Assembly: GCF_030541005.1 (NCBI RefSeq)
Contig: NZ_JASSVM010000003.1
Coordinates: 248,001-312,000, forward strand
Reading direction: 5' to 3'
Source: Marinobacter sp. SS5-14b
GTDB lineage: Bacteria > Pseudomonadota > Gammaproteobacteria > Pseudomonadales > Oleiphilaceae
DNA: 64,000 nt
The notes under the pieces were generated by a model. The model did not search any database. It was not told the origin of the DNA and worked only from the letters and a program-made list of their open reading frames with translations. A program made the position numbers and the translations under genes. Positions 10,117-19,501 of the stretch are shown here, piece after piece. Position 1 is the stretch's first letter. The number at the start of each line of letters is the position of its first letter.

Positions 10117-11133
10117 TCAGTCCTCGCGGGCTTCCAGGTACCGCTGCAGCTGCTCCCGCAACGCCTTGGGCAGGCGGGTAATGGTCAGGGCGTCTTTGTC
10201 ACGGTCATAGTAAACGGCTTGGTTCACCAAGTCCGACGAGAAAGACACGCTCATACCCCCACCAGAGCCGGCAATGCGCACCAGTTTCTTGACCTTGCGG
10301 TGGTCCGGGTGCAGCACGCCGGTTTCGGGCATTTCCGCGTTCTTGCTGGCGAATTCCTTGAAGCGTTCGGGCTGGCTTTCGTCCAGGTAGCTCGACAGCG
10401 CCTCGATGGCGACCGGCTCGCCGAGGGCGTGCTGGTCTTTGCAGAACTCGTAGGCCTTGGCGCGGACTTCACCGGCCTTTTCCGGTTCGCTGGACTTGGC
10501 GAAGGCTTCCACCGCATCCAGAAAGGTCATGGTCTCTTTTTCTACGTCCACGCTGTTGGTGAACGCGCACAGGCGCAGGAACAATTCGCCTGGGTCGCCG
10601 GTGCCGCGGGCGTGGACGACGGTCATGTAGTTGTCACTGGTGTTTTCATTACGCCATTCGTCCAGTTCGATTCGGACGGCGAGGTTCAGGCGGGACAGGC
10701 TCAGCACGTCCGTGGCGTCCAGTTTCTGGCTGCCGTCAAAACGCATCGCGCCGTCGGTTTCGAGGATGAACAGGTAGACCACTTCCGAATCTGCCAGGGC
10801 GTCGTGAACCACCATCAGGTGGCCAGCGAATTCTTCCTGGCTGCCGTTGAGCAGTTCCTGCCACTGGCCGAACAGGCGGTCGGTCATGGCGGCGAAGGTT
10901 TGTTTGTCTTCCAGGTAGTCTTTGAGCCAGGCGCTGAACGGGCATTCGCCGATGTCGTCCGAGAAGCGGCCGTACTTCTTGCCGGGCTTGCTGTTAAACA
11001 GGCGCTTCATTTGCTTGTGCAGGGCTTCGTAATCGCCACCGGGCTCCTGCTGAGCCTCGCCGGCAACAAGGCGGGCGGGCTGGCCCGGCTGGTACTGGCT
11101 GGCGAAGGCGGTGCGCAGGTGTTTGATGGCCAT
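10117..11133 (-). CDS. yejK: Nucleoid-associated protein YejK/NdpA
   Basis: Member of the 37-kDa nucleoid-associated protein family, found on the nucleoid in E. coli; its molecular role is not settled. The length, 338 residues, matches the family. The sequence has the family landmarks [25 protein letters not shown] and the late [20 protein letters not shown] segment. It starts at an ATG ([12 protein letters not shown]). It stands alone, with a palindromic repeat of the second family on each side. Confidence 0.93.
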   Translation of the reverse strand: MAIKHLRTAFASQYQPGQPARLVAGEAQQEPGGDYEALHKQMKRLFNSKPGKKYGRFSDDIGECPFSAWLKDYLEDKQTFAAMTDRLFGQWQELLNGSQEEFAGHLMVVHDALADSEVVYLFILETDGAMRFDGSQKLDATDVLSLSRLNLAVRIELDEWRNENTSDNYMTVVHARGTGDPGELFLRLCAFTNSVDVEKETMTFLDAVEAFAKSSEPEKAGEVRAKAYEFCKDQHALGEPVAIEALSSYLDESQPERFKEFASKNAEMPETGVLHPDHRKVKKLVRIAGSGGGMSVSFSSDLVNQAVYYDRDKDALTITRLPKALREQLQRYLEARED

Positions 11134-11223
11134 GGTGTTCAGCTCCTGTGGTTAATCTTGGTGGCGGGGGATTTTGCCATGGTTCGGCGTGGGATTCATT
11201 GTAGCTTTCGAGTTGTGGGGGCG

Positions 11224-11318
11224 GGTCGCGGGGTGGTGGTTTATTTTTCTTTGGAAAAACAACTCGCTTTGCTCAGACATCTTTTTCCGGCAGAAAAATA
11301 AACCACCATCCCACGACC
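11224..11318 (-). repeat. Second-family palindromic repeat, copy D2
   Basis: Inverted repeat of 27 bp (11224-11250 and 11292-11318) with two differences. The core is reversed relative to D1 and D3 and carries one base change (GCTTTGCTC in place of GCTTCGCTC on this strand). It lies between yejK and the yoeB-yefM module. Confidence 0.83.
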
Positions 11319-11381
11319 GGCAGACAATTTGAGTGAAGTCGGCTTTTTCTGGAACTGCTGAGGATAAGGGGGTGTTTGCTG

Positions 11382-11636
11382 TCAGTAGTGATATCGGAGC
11401 TGGGCGATGAGTAGGGCGTCTTCGGTGACTTTGTAGACCATGCGGTCTTCTTCGTTAATCCGGCGTGACCAGTAACCGGCGAGGTTGTGCTTTAGTGGCT
11501 CCGGCTTGCCGATGCCTTCGAAGGGCCCCCGCATGGTCGCCTTGATAAGTTTGTTGATGCGACTAACGACCTTTTTGTCAGTTCTCTGCCAGTACAAATA
11601 GTCTTCCCAGGCGTGCTCGGAGAAGATGAGTTTCAT
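11382..11636 (-). CDS. yoeB: YoeB/Txe family mRNA interferase toxin
   Basis: Toxin of 84 residues in the RelE/YoeB superfamily; YoeB cleaves mRNA in the ribosomal A site. The catalytic residues sit at the same numbers as in E. coli YoeB: E46, R65, H83 and Y84 (C-terminal RYHY). The start overlaps the end of yefM by 4 bp. Complete open frame with all key residues intact, so probably functional. Confidence 0.95.
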   Translation of the reverse strand: MKLIFSEHAWEDYLYWQRTDKKVVSRINKLIKATMRGPFEGIGKPEPLKHNLAGYWSRRINEEDRMVYKVTEDALLIAQLRYHY

Positions 11637-11884
11637 TCAAGAAGATCCTTTTCCTGACCGCCGCCTTGTTCCAGCTCAGCGACGGATTCCAGCAATCGGC
11701 GGGCGTTTTTGGGTGCCCGTAGCAGATAGGCGGTTTCCTGCAGTGCTTCGTAATCCTCCAGCGAAATCATCACCACAGACTGGGCCTTGCTCCGGGTAAT
11801 AATCACCGGTGAGTGGTCTTCACAAACCTGCTCCATGGTTTTCGCCAGATTACTTCTTGCAACGGTATAGCTGATAGCGTCCAT
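11633..11884 (-). CDS. yefM: YefM/Phd family antitoxin
   Basis: Antitoxin of 83 residues that binds YoeB and autoregulates the operon. The N-terminal part (MDAISYTVARSNLAKTMEQV) is the Phd/YefM DNA-binding fold, and the later region with LEDYEALQETAYLL is typical of YefM. It is upstream of and overlaps yoeB, the usual antitoxin-first order. Two TGTACA motifs lie immediately upstream, matching the known YefM operator core. Confidence 0.95.
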   Translation of the reverse strand: MDAISYTVARSNLAKTMEQVCEDHSPVIITRSKAQSVVMISLEDYEALQETAYLLRAPKNARRLLESVAELEQGGGQEKDLLE

Positions 11885-11891
11885 AAAATAT

Positions 11892-11924
11892 ACCCTGTAC
11901 AGAATGCTGTACTGTACAGGATAC
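11892..11924. promoter_or_regulatory. Probable YefM-YoeB operator
   Basis: Two TGTACA hexamers (11896-11901 and 11913-11918) lie 12-34 bp upstream of the yefM ATG, their starts 17 bp apart, within overlapping palindromic sequence (CTGTACTGTACAG). TGTACA is the established core recognised by E. coli YefM, where a long and a short palindrome are bound cooperatively. Autorepression is inferred from motif and position. Confidence 0.75.
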
Positions 11925-11997
11925 TGTGCAGGCTAAAAAGTGGCAACCACCAACAAACAGTTGGATTACAGAACCCCCTAAAAATCTCTGCCGGCGT

Positions 11998-12080
11998 CGG
12001 GGTGGGGGATGGTTTTCTGCCGGAAAAAGATGTCTGAGCGAAGCGAGTTGTTTTTCCAAAGAAAACCATTCCCCACCCCG
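11998..12080 (+). repeat. Second-family palindromic repeat, copy D3
   Basis: Inverted repeat of 20 bp (11998-12017 and 12061-12080) with one G-T difference. Its core is identical to D1 over 47 nt. It lies between the yefM promoter and the end of cysN, closing a 2-kb patch in which every gene unit is bounded by one of these repeats. Confidence 0.83.
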
Positions 12081-12114
12081 GCAGCCCGCCCGCCAAGGAT
12101 GGGGAATCAAGAGC

Positions 12115-13773
12115 TTAAACCCGCTGACTCCGACCCAGTTCCTGCAAAAGCCCGGCAACGGCAGCCGGAATATCGGCCTCCGAATCAGCCGAAACACCGG
12201 CATTGGCAATGTCAGTACCCAGGTTTACCGCCACAGCCACCAGCCCATGGGAAGTCAGCAGCTGAGCCACGCGCCGGCGTTCGTCGGCGTCGCCTGTGTT
12301 TTCTTCGGACACCACCACCGCCGTCTTGCCCTGGTCAAACAAAGCCCGCTCCACGGCCAGGGCCAGTTGTGGGGCCTGTTTTCCGGTGCAGGCGATGATC
12401 GCCGGTTTCTGGGCCAGGCGACGTTCGCGTTCTTCCGGGGTGACCGGGTCCAGCGATTCCAGGCCATCGGTTAAACCGGCGATCATGCCTGCGCCCACGG
12501 TGACGTTGGTCAGACGGTCGATGACAATGAAACTGCCGGTGGCGTGGTTGCGCTGGTAAGTGTCGAACGCGATGGGCTGGTTCAGGGTCAGTTCACACAG
12601 GCCGATTTCGTTGAGCTGCAGCTGGCTTGGATTCGGGTTTTGCTCCAGGGTGTTTACGTCGGTCTGATGGTGAATCTTCTTCACCGTACCAGAGGTAAAC
12701 GTGGGCCCCAGTTTGATGTCGTACAGGCGGCCGGTTTCCAGCGGCGCGTCGATCATCCACACCAGGTTGGCGTTGAAACGGTTGTGCACCTCTGGCTCGT
12801 CTTCTGCCTTCACCAACATGTCGCCGCGGCTGATGTCGATTTCATCTTCCAGGGTCAGGGTGACCGCCTGGTCGATACAGGCTTCGCTCAGGTTGCCGTC
12901 AAACGTAACAATTTCTTTGACCTTGCTGGTGCGGCGTGACGGCAGGGCCATCACGGTGTCGCCCGGGCGGATTACGCCGGAGGCAATGGTGCCGCAGAAG
13001 CCCCGGAAGTTGAGGTTGGGGCGAGTGACGTACTGCACCGGGAAGCGGAAATGCTCCAGGTTCTTGTCCCGTGAGACCTCCACGGATTCCAGGATTTCCA
13101 TCAGCGGCTGGCCGGTAAACCAGGGCGTGTTGTCGCTCTTGTTCACCACGTTGTCGCCGTCCAGGGCGGAAATCGGCACGAAGCGGATATCCTTCAGGCC
13201 CAGCTTGGTGGCAAAGGCCAGGTACTCGTCGCGGATTTCATTGAAGCGCTCTTCGCTGAAGTCCACCAGGTCCATCTTGTTCACCGCCACCACAATATGT
13301 CGAATGCCCAACAGCGAGGCGATGAACGAGTGGCGGCGGGTCTGGGTCATTACGCCGTGGCGGGCGTCGATCATCAGTATCGCCAGTTGCGCGGTGGAGG
13401 CGCCGGTGGCCATGTTGCGGGTGTACTGCTCGTGGCCCGGGGTGTCGGCGATGATGAATTTGCGCTTGTCGGTGCTGAAGTAGCGGTAGGCCACATCAAT
13501 GGTGATGCCCTGTTCACGCTCGGCCTGCAGGCCGTCTACCAGCAGGGCCAGGTCCAGTTTTTCGCCGGTGGTGCCCATCTTGGCACTGTCGGTTTTCAGG
13601 CTGGCCATGTGATCTTCGTAGATCATTTTGGTGTCGTGCAGCAGGCGGCCAATCAGGGTGCTTTTGCCATCGTCCACGCTGCCGCAGGTGAGTAGACGCA
13701 GCAGCTGTTTGTTCTCATGTTGTTTCAGGTACGCCAGAATATCGTCGGCGATCAGTTCAGACTGGTGTGACAT
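12115..13773 (-). CDS. cysN: Sulfate adenylyltransferase large subunit with degenerate C-terminal tail
   Basis: GTPase subunit of ATP sulfurylase, which drives APS formation from sulfate and ATP with CysD. The P-loop GSVDDGKS is at 31-38, followed by DTPGHEQY and NKMD motifs. At 552 residues it is about 75 longer than stand-alone CysN, far shorter than bifunctional CysNC. Residues from about 445 look like a decayed APS kinase: [19 protein letters not shown] and [21 protein letters not shown] align by eye with CysC, but its GxxGxGKS loop is replaced by ACTGKQAP. One base separates it from cysD. Confidence 0.95.
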   Translation of the reverse strand: MSHQSELIADDILAYLKQHENKQLLRLLTCGSVDDGKSTLIGRLLHDTKMIYEDHMASLKTDSAKMGTTGEKLDLALLVDGLQAEREQGITIDVAYRYFSTDKRKFIIADTPGHEQYTRNMATGASTAQLAILMIDARHGVMTQTRRHSFIASLLGIRHIVVAVNKMDLVDFSEERFNEIRDEYLAFATKLGLKDIRFVPISALDGDNVVNKSDNTPWFTGQPLMEILESVEVSRDKNLEHFRFPVQYVTRPNLNFRGFCGTIASGVIRPGDTVMALPSRRTSKVKEIVTFDGNLSEACIDQAVTLTLEDEIDISRGDMLVKAEDEPEVHNRFNANLVWMIDAPLETGRLYDIKLGPTFTSGTVKKIHHQTDVNTLEQNPNPSQLQLNEIGLCELTLNQPIAFDTYQRNHATGSFIVIDRLTNVTVGAGMIAGLTDGLESLDPVTPEERERRLAQKPAIIACTGKQAPQLALAVERALFDQGKTAVVVSEENTGDADERRRVAQLLTSHGLVAVAVNLGTDIANAGVSADSEADIPAAVAGLLQELGRSQRV

Positions 13774-13774
13774 C

Positions 13775-14689
13775 TCAGAAGTACCCTTCCCGCTTTTTCT
13801 GTTCCATGGAGCCGGCCGAATCGTGATCGATCACGCGGCCCTGTCGTTCGGAGCTGGTGGCCAGCAGCATTTCCTGAATGATTTCAGGCAGCGTGTCCGC
13901 CTCAGACTCAATAGCGCCGGTGAGTGGGTAGCAGCCCAGGGTGCGGAAGCGCACCGATTTCATCATGGGTGTTTCACCTTCCTTCAGCGGCATGCGGTCG
14001 TCATCCACCATGATCAGGGTGCCGTCGCGCTCGACGACTGGGCGCTTGGCGGCGTAGTACAGAGGCACGATGTCGATGTTTTCCAAATAGATGTACTGCC
14101 AGATATCCAGTTCCGTCCAGTTCGACAGTGGGAATACGCGGATACTCTCGCCCTTGTTAACCTTGCCGTTGTAGAGATTCCAGAGCTCCGGGCGCTGGTT
14201 TTTCGGGTCCCAGCGGTGGTGCTCGTCGCGGAATGAATAGACCCGCTCTTTGGCCCGTGACTTCTCTTCGTCCCGGCGGGCGCCGCCGAAGGCTGCATCG
14301 AACTTGTACTTGTCCAGGGCCTGTTTAAGGGCCTGGGTTTTCATCATATCGGTGTGCTTGGCGCTGCCGTGCGTGAAGGGGCCAACGCCTTGCCTAACGC
14401 CTTCTTCGTTGGTGTGGACGATCAGGTCCAGGCCGTATCGGCTCACCTGCTTGTCACGAAACTCAATCATCTCCCGGAACTTCCAGGTGGTGTCTACGTG
14501 CATCAGGGGGAAGGGCGGCTTGCCCGGGTAAAAGGCTTTCAGAGCCAGGTGCAGCATCACGGCGGAATCTTTGCCGACGGAGTAGAGCATCACCGGGTTA
14601 TCAAACTCGGCCGCAACTTCCCGGATTATGTGGATGCTCTCGGCTTCCAGCTGTTTCAGATGGGTAAGGTTATATGTGGTCATGGTCAT
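13775..14689 (-). CDS. cysD: Sulfate adenylyltransferase small subunit
   Basis: Catalytic ATP-pyrophosphatase subunit of ATP sulfurylase in assimilatory sulfate reduction. The 304-residue protein has the PP-loop SVGKDS at 37-42 and the conserved [15 protein letters not shown] segment. Two ATGs two codons apart (14689 and 14683) are both possible starts. It precedes cysN in the same operon with a 1-bp gap. No APS kinase or PAPS reductase gene lies next to it, so the next step is encoded elsewhere. Confidence 0.97.
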   Translation of the reverse strand: MTMTTYNLTHLKQLEAESIHIIREVAAEFDNPVMLYSVGKDSAVMLHLALKAFYPGKPPFPLMHVDTTWKFREMIEFRDKQVSRYGLDLIVHTNEEGVRQGVGPFTHGSAKHTDMMKTQALKQALDKYKFDAAFGGARRDEEKSRAKERVYSFRDEHHRWDPKNQRPELWNLYNGKVNKGESIRVFPLSNWTELDIWQYIYLENIDIVPLYYAAKRPVVERDGTLIMVDDDRMPLKEGETPMMKSVRFRTLGCYPLTGAIESEADTLPEIIQEMLLATSSERQGRVIDHDSAGSMEQKKREGYF

Positions 14690-14856
14690 CCGTTGCCGCG
14701 CAGGCCTTATGATGGCTGTAAATCAGATGACCAACTATAACAGGGGGGTGTAGGGTATAAGAAGGACGCTGGTAAGAATTTTAGATTCTAACAATATAGC
14801 AGCGGACAGAGGCTGAGCTGCCGTGCGGTTGGCGCAGGAAGTGCCTGGTGTTCTTT

Positions 14857-15336
14857 TTAGGCAGACGGTTGCTCGTTTCTGGCGTCGGCCAATAATTTCG
14901 CAACGTATTGGTCTACGTAGTTAAAACCGTTGCCTTCAAAGGTGGAAAACTGGAGCCCTACCTGGAAATCGTTCCTGGCAATTCGGCGCATGTGCACAAT
15001 TTTGCCCTCAGCCTCTACAGTGACCGGTTGAGTCGGGAGTACGGGAACGGAAAAGCGAGCCTTTACGCCAACCAGGTTTCCGGGAGCGGGTGGCCGCATG
15101 TCGGGTACCAGTTGTTTGGCGGTTTCCTGGTCGCAGTCAATCATGACACCGGTGCGGGAAATGTTGGAAACCTTGCAGGTAAGATGGCATCCATCGGATT
15201 TTTCGATCGTAATCTCGGTTGAAACATCCACACGCTGCTGGTTTCGCAGATTCGGCTTAGTCATAAGGGGCTTCATGTTCACTCTTCTGGCATGTGAAGT
15301 ATCAAAAGTCGTCGCCTTTCCCATAATGCCTTCCAT
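14857..15336 (-). CDS. PilZ domain protein
   Basis: Single-domain PilZ protein of up to 159 residues. It carries both c-di-GMP-binding signatures: RxxxR as R31 and R35 (LRNQQR), and NxSxxG as N58, S60 and G63 (NISRTG). It is therefore a plausible c-di-GMP receptor, possibly linked to motility or envelope control; no neighbour points to a specific partner. Starts at 15336, 15324 and 15276 are all in frame, and the domain itself begins near the last. It is divergent from rimO. Confidence 0.82.
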   Translation of the reverse strand: MEGIMGKATTFDTSHARRVNMKPLMTKPNLRNQQRVDVSTEITIEKSDGCHLTCKVSNISRTGVMIDCDQETAKQLVPDMRPPAPGNLVGVKARFSVPVLPTQPVTVEAEGKIVHMRRIARNDFQVGLQFSTFEGNGFNYVDQYVAKLLADARNEQPSA

Positions 15337-15584
15337 AAAAAGTGCGTAACTCGTTGAAAGTTTAGATGATCAAAAAGTGAACAGCAAGAATTCTGCACAC
15401 AATTGTGACAGTTCTGAGAAAAAAAGATGAACACGACGTCACAAATTGAATCGCTCGGTGCCGGAAAATCCGTACTATTCGCGGCAATAAGTGCTGTATG
15501 GGTGGCTGCAGTTGAGGCTGCGCTGAGGTAAAATCGCGACCACATTCATCAGGAGCTTTGCTCCGGGATTCCTGCAGAACCGTT

Positions 15585-16925
15585 ATGACCGAGAAAACAG
15601 AAAACACCGCCAAGGGCGGAAAAGTAGGCTTTATCAGCCTGGGTTGCCCGAAGGCACTGGTTGATTCCGAGCGCATTCTTACTCAGCTGCGCCTGGACGG
15701 GTACGACGTGGTGCCCACCTACAACGACGCCGATATCGTGGTGGTAAACACCTGCGGCTTCATTGACGCCGCCAAGCAGGAATCTCTGGACGCCATCGGC
15801 GAGGCCATCAGCGAGAACGGCAAGGTTATTGTAACTGGCTGCATGGGCGTAGAAGCAGACAAAATCCGCGAAACCCACCCCGGTGTGCTGGCGGTTTCCG
15901 GCCCCCAGGCCTACGAAGAAGTCGTGGGCGCGGTGCACCAGTTTGTGCCCCCGAATAAAAACCACGACCCGTTTGTGGACCTGGTGCCGCCACAAGGCAT
16001 CAAGCTGACCCCGCGCCATTATGCCTACCTGAAGATTTCCGAGGGCTGTAACCACAGCTGCACCTTCTGCATCATCCCGGACATGCGCGGCAAACTGGTC
16101 AGCCGTCCCATCGGCGATGTGATGGACGAAGCCCAGCGGTTGGTGGATGCCGGCGTCAAAGAGTTGCTGGTGATTTCCCAGGACACCTCGGCGTACGGTG
16201 TGGATATTAAATACCGTACCGGTTTCTGGCAGGGGCGCCCGGTCAAAACCAAGATGCAGGCGTTGTGTGAAGCACTCGGTGAGATGGGCGTATGGGTGCG
16301 CCTGCACTATGTCTACCCGTATCCCCATGTGGACGACATTATCCCGTTGATGGCGGAAGGCAAGATCCTGCCGTACCTGGATATCCCGTTCCAGCACGCC
16401 AGCCCAAAGGTGCTCAAGGCCATGAAGCGGCCGGCCCACGACAGCAAAACCCTGGAGCGTATCAATAAGTGGCGGGAAATCTGCCCGGAACTGACCATTC
16501 GCTCCACCTTTATTGTCGGCTTCCCCGGTGAAACTGAAGAAGACTTCCAGTACCTGCTGGACTGGCTTGACGAAGCCCAGCTGGATCGCGTGGGGGCGTT
16601 CACCTACAGCGCGGTAGAGGGCGCCAAAGCCAATGAGCTGGAAGGTGCGGTGCCGGAAGACGTAAAAGAGGAGCGCCTGGCCCGGTTTATGGAGAAGCAG
16701 GCGGAGATCTCGGCAGCTCGCCTACAGGCCAAAATTGGCAAGACCATCGAGGTATTAATCGACGAAGTAGATGAGGAAGGCGCTATTGGCCGTTCCAAGG
16801 CAGATGCCCCCGAGATCGACGGCATGGTATACCTGAATGGCGTCACCGATGTGGAGCCCGGGCAGATTGTTCGGGCATTGGTTGAGCACGCGGATGAGCA
16901 CGATCTGTGGGCAACACCCGCCTGA
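15585..16925 (+). CDS. rimO: Ribosomal protein S12 methylthiotransferase
   Basis: Radical-SAM enzyme that methylthiolates the conserved aspartate of ribosomal protein S12. The 446-residue protein has N-terminal cluster cysteines C21, C57 and C86, radical-SAM CNHSCTFC (C155, C159, C162) and a C-terminal TRAM domain. The same family as miaB, but [14 protein letters not shown] marks it as RimO. I choose the ATG at 15585; the frame opens at a TTG at 15558, but that codon is only 2 nt from AGGAG. A strong terminator follows. Confidence 0.95.
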   Translation: MTEKTENTAKGGKVGFISLGCPKALVDSERILTQLRLDGYDVVPTYNDADIVVVNTCGFIDAAKQESLDAIGEAISENGKVIVTGCMGVEADKIRETHPGVLAVSGPQAYEEVVGAVHQFVPPNKNHDPFVDLVPPQGIKLTPRHYAYLKISEGCNHSCTFCIIPDMRGKLVSRPIGDVMDEAQRLVDAGVKELLVISQDTSAYGVDIKYRTGFWQGRPVKTKMQALCEALGEMGVWVRLHYVYPYPHVDDIIPLMAEGKILPYLDIPFQHASPKVLKAMKRPAHDSKTLERINKWREICPELTIRSTFIVGFPGETEEDFQYLLDWLDEAQLDRVGAFTYSAVEGAKANELEGAVPEDVKEERLARFMEKQAEISAARLQAKIGKTIEVLIDEVDEEGAIGRSKADAPEIDGMVYLNGVTDVEPGQIVRALVEHADEHDLWATPA

Positions 16926-16944
16926 GCCCCTCAGCCTCGGAATG

Positions 16945-16980
16945 AACAACAAAGCCCCGGAACTCCGGGGCTTTGTTGTT
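16945..16980. terminator. Bidirectional intrinsic terminator between rimO and can
   Basis: Perfect 16-bp inverted repeat (16945-16960 and 16965-16980) with a 4-nt loop AACT and a GC-rich core GCCCCGG/CCGGGGC. It is flanked by A- and T-rich ends in both directions. It lies in the 65-bp gap between convergent rimO and can, so it probably ends both transcripts. Confidence 0.9.
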
Positions 16981-16990
16981 CTGGTTCGGC

Positions 16991-17656
16991 TCAGTCTTTG
17001 CCGACTCGGGAAATGATGTCCGCGTAGTATTCGTTGAAGTTCTTGAACTCCATGCTATCGCGACCGCAGCAGCGGATATTTCCGGATTTGATGTCGTACA
17101 CCCAGCCGTGAATCTCGATCTTTCCGGTAGCCAGTTTGGCGGCTACCACGGGGTGCGTGCGCAGGTGTTGAACCTGTTGCAGCACATTTTCTTCGATGGC
17201 TTCATTCAGGTACTTGGGGTCCAGCCGCTCATCGCTGGCAATGTTATGGCGTTCACGGACAATCTCCATGGCCGAGCGGCAATGACCCAGCCACTCTTTT
17301 ACGTGGGGCAGGCCCTTAAGGGCCGGGATATCCAGTGCGCCCTTGATGGCACCGCAGTCGGTGTGGCCGCAGACGATGATGTGCCGCACGCCGAGCACCG
17401 CCACAGCATATTCGATGGAGGCGGTCATGCCCCCGGTTTCGTTGCTGTGGGGCGGTATCACGTTGCCAGCGTTGCGGCAGATGAACAGGTCGCCCGGGTT
17501 TGAGCCGGTCACCATGTTCGGATCGATGCGGGAGTCCGAGCAGGTGAAAAACAGCACGTCCGGGTTCTGGCTGTCTGCCAGGGCGCCAAACAGGTCTTTG
17601 TGTTCCGGATAGACGTTTTTCCGAAAATCCAGTACGCCTCGAACAATGTGGTCCAT
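16991..17656 (-). CDS. can: Beta-class carbonic anhydrase
   Basis: Interconverts CO2 and bicarbonate in the cytoplasm. The 221-residue protein has zinc ligands C39 (CSDSR), H98 and C101 (CGHTDCG) and the D41/R43 catalytic dyad. It is last in an apparent leftward operon pycA-pycB-can, with an 18-bp gap to pycB. Supplying bicarbonate to pyruvate carboxylase is an obvious joint role, inferred from the arrangement. Confidence 0.96.
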   Translation of the reverse strand: MDHIVRGVLDFRKNVYPEHKDLFGALADSQNPDVLFFTCSDSRIDPNMVTGSNPGDLFICRNAGNVIPPHSNETGGMTASIEYAVAVLGVRHIIVCGHTDCGAIKGALDIPALKGLPHVKEWLGHCRSAMEIVRERHNIASDERLDPKYLNEAIEENVLQQVQHLRTHPVVAAKLATGKIEIHGWVYDIKSGNIRCCGRDSMEFKNFNEYYADIISRVGKD

Positions 17657-17674
17657 GGTTTCTCCTTGTGCCGG

Positions 17675-19489
17675 TCAGGCAATTTCGATCAATACTTCGC
17701 CCGGGGTAACCCGGTCGCCCTTGGTGACGTGAACCGCCTGCACGGTGCCGTCTACGCTGGAGTGGATTTCAGTCTCCATTTTCATGGCTTCGGTAATCAG
17801 CACGGCTTGGCCAGAGCTCACGGTGTCGCCTTCCTGGACCAGCACATCCACCACATTACCCGGCATGGTGGTGCTTACATGTCCCGGATCAGTGGCCCGC
17901 TTTCGGCCGCTGCCGCCCGCTGCGGCTTCATACTCATTGAGCGACTCAAACACCACCTCCTGTGGCATGCCGTCCAGTGACATGTACAGCTTGCGTTTGC
18001 CGGGGCCGGAGGCACCTGCGCCCGTAACCGCGACCTCGTAGCTTTCTCCGTGCACTTCGATGCGGAATTCCGTGGCCACCGCAGTGCCCAGCCGATCCCG
18101 GCCTTTGTGTTCGGTTGGCTGCAGCTCTTCCGGCTGCAGCGTGCCGTCGTTGCGTTGCTGCAGGAACTCCCGGCCCAGGTCGGGGAACATGGCGTATGTG
18201 AGCACATCTTCTTCACAGCTTGCCAGTCGACCAATGTCGGTTCGCAGTTTGTCCAGCTCAGGGCTGAGCTGGTCCGCCGGCCGGCCTTCATTGACGGTTT
18301 CATTACCGATGGCTTTTTTCTGTACCTCGGCGTTCACTTCCGCGGGTGGGTGGCCGTAACCCCCCTGGAGATAGCGCTTCACTTCGTTGGTGATGGTCTT
18401 GTAGCGCTGGCCCGCCAGTACATTGTAGACCGCCTGGGTGCCGACAATCTGCGAGCTGGGTGTTACCAGTGGAGGATACCCCAGATCCGCCCGTACACGG
18501 GGTATTTCGGCGAAGACATCCCGGATCTTGTCGAGGGCATTCTGCTCTTTGAGCTGATTGGCCAGGTTGGACATCATGCCGCCCGGCACCTGATTGATCT
18601 GTACCGAGACATCTTCCCGGGTGAATTCGCTTTCAAACTGGTGATACTTCTTGCGCACCTCCCGGAAGTAGTCGGCAATCTCGCTCAATAGCTCCAGATC
18701 CAGCCCGGTGTCATAGTCCGTATCTTTCAGAGCAGCTACTTGCGATTCGGTCGCTGGATGGCTGGTGCCGTTGGCAAAGGATGAAATGGCGGTATCGATC
18801 CGGTCCGCACCGGCTTCGATGGCCTTGAGCTGGCACATGGCTGCGAGGCCAGCGGTGGCGTGGCTGTGAATCACCAGGGGAAGGTCCACGTCGGATTTGA
18901 TGGCTTTTACCAGGTCATAGGTGGCATAGGGCGTCAGCAGGCCAGCCATGTCCTTGATGGCAATGGAGTCTGCGCCCATGGCTTTGAGCTCCTGGGCCTG
19001 CTTAACAAACAGCGCCGGGGTGTGCACCGGGCTGGTGGTGTAGCAGATGGTGCCCTGGGCGTGCTTGCCGGCTTTCTTTACCGCTTTCATCGCGGTTTCC
19101 AGGTTGCGCAGGTCGTTCAGGGCATCAAACACCCGGAACACATCGATGCCGTTGTCGGCGGCCTTCTGCACAAACGCCTCCACTACGTCATCGGCGTAGT
19201 GTCGGTAGCCCAGCAGGTTCTGGCCCCGCAGTAGCATCTGCAGGCGGGTGTTAGGCAGAGCCTGGCGCAGCTGGCGCAGGCGCTCCCAGGGGTCCTCTTT
19301 CAGGAAGCGTACGCAGGCATCGAAGGTGGCGCCGCCCCAGACTTCCAGGGACCAGTAGCCTACTTGATCCAGCTTGTCGCAGATCGGCAGCATGTCTTCG
19401 GTGCGCATGCGGGTGGCAATCAGGGACTGGTGTGCATCACGAAGGATCACGTCTGTTACTTCAATTTTTTTGGTATTGCTCATGTTCAA
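17675..19489 (-). CDS. pycB: Pyruvate carboxylase subunit B (OadA-like)
   Basis: Carboxyltransferase plus biotin-carrier subunit of two-subunit pyruvate carboxylase, making oxaloacetate from pyruvate. The 604-residue protein starts with an HMGL-like carboxyltransferase domain (VTDVILRDAHQSLIATRMRTED), has a conserved central PYC-OADA region and ends in a biotinyl domain with EAMKMET (target Lys570). The sequence also resembles the alpha subunit of oxaloacetate decarboxylase. No membrane beta or gamma subunits are present, and the partner is a biotin carboxylase, favouring pyruvate carboxylase. Confidence 0.92.
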   Translation of the reverse strand: MNMSNTKKIEVTDVILRDAHQSLIATRMRTEDMLPICDKLDQVGYWSLEVWGGATFDACVRFLKEDPWERLRQLRQALPNTRLQMLLRGQNLLGYRHYADDVVEAFVQKAADNGIDVFRVFDALNDLRNLETAMKAVKKAGKHAQGTICYTTSPVHTPALFVKQAQELKAMGADSIAIKDMAGLLTPYATYDLVKAIKSDVDLPLVIHSHATAGLAAMCQLKAIEAGADRIDTAISSFANGTSHPATESQVAALKDTDYDTGLDLELLSEIADYFREVRKKYHQFESEFTREDVSVQINQVPGGMMSNLANQLKEQNALDKIRDVFAEIPRVRADLGYPPLVTPSSQIVGTQAVYNVLAGQRYKTITNEVKRYLQGGYGHPPAEVNAEVQKKAIGNETVNEGRPADQLSPELDKLRTDIGRLASCEEDVLTYAMFPDLGREFLQQRNDGTLQPEELQPTEHKGRDRLGTAVATEFRIEVHGESYEVAVTGAGASGPGKRKLYMSLDGMPQEVVFESLNEYEAAAGGSGRKRATDPGHVSTTMPGNVVDVLVQEGDTVSSGQAVLITEAMKMETEIHSSVDGTVQAVHVTKGDRVTPGEVLIEIA

Positions 19490-19501
19490 TCCTCCTGTGG
19501 A

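Noticed and set aside
10219-11301. Plus-strand open frame of 360 codons
   Set aside because: Antisense to yejK and running into palindrome D2. Its composition (V, G, H rich) is typical of a GC-rich shadow frame.
9990-12080. Integron attC sites in the toxin-antitoxin patch
   Set aside because: attC sites conserve their ends and vary the middle. These repeats do the opposite, I see no GTTRRRY core at their ends, and there is no integrase.
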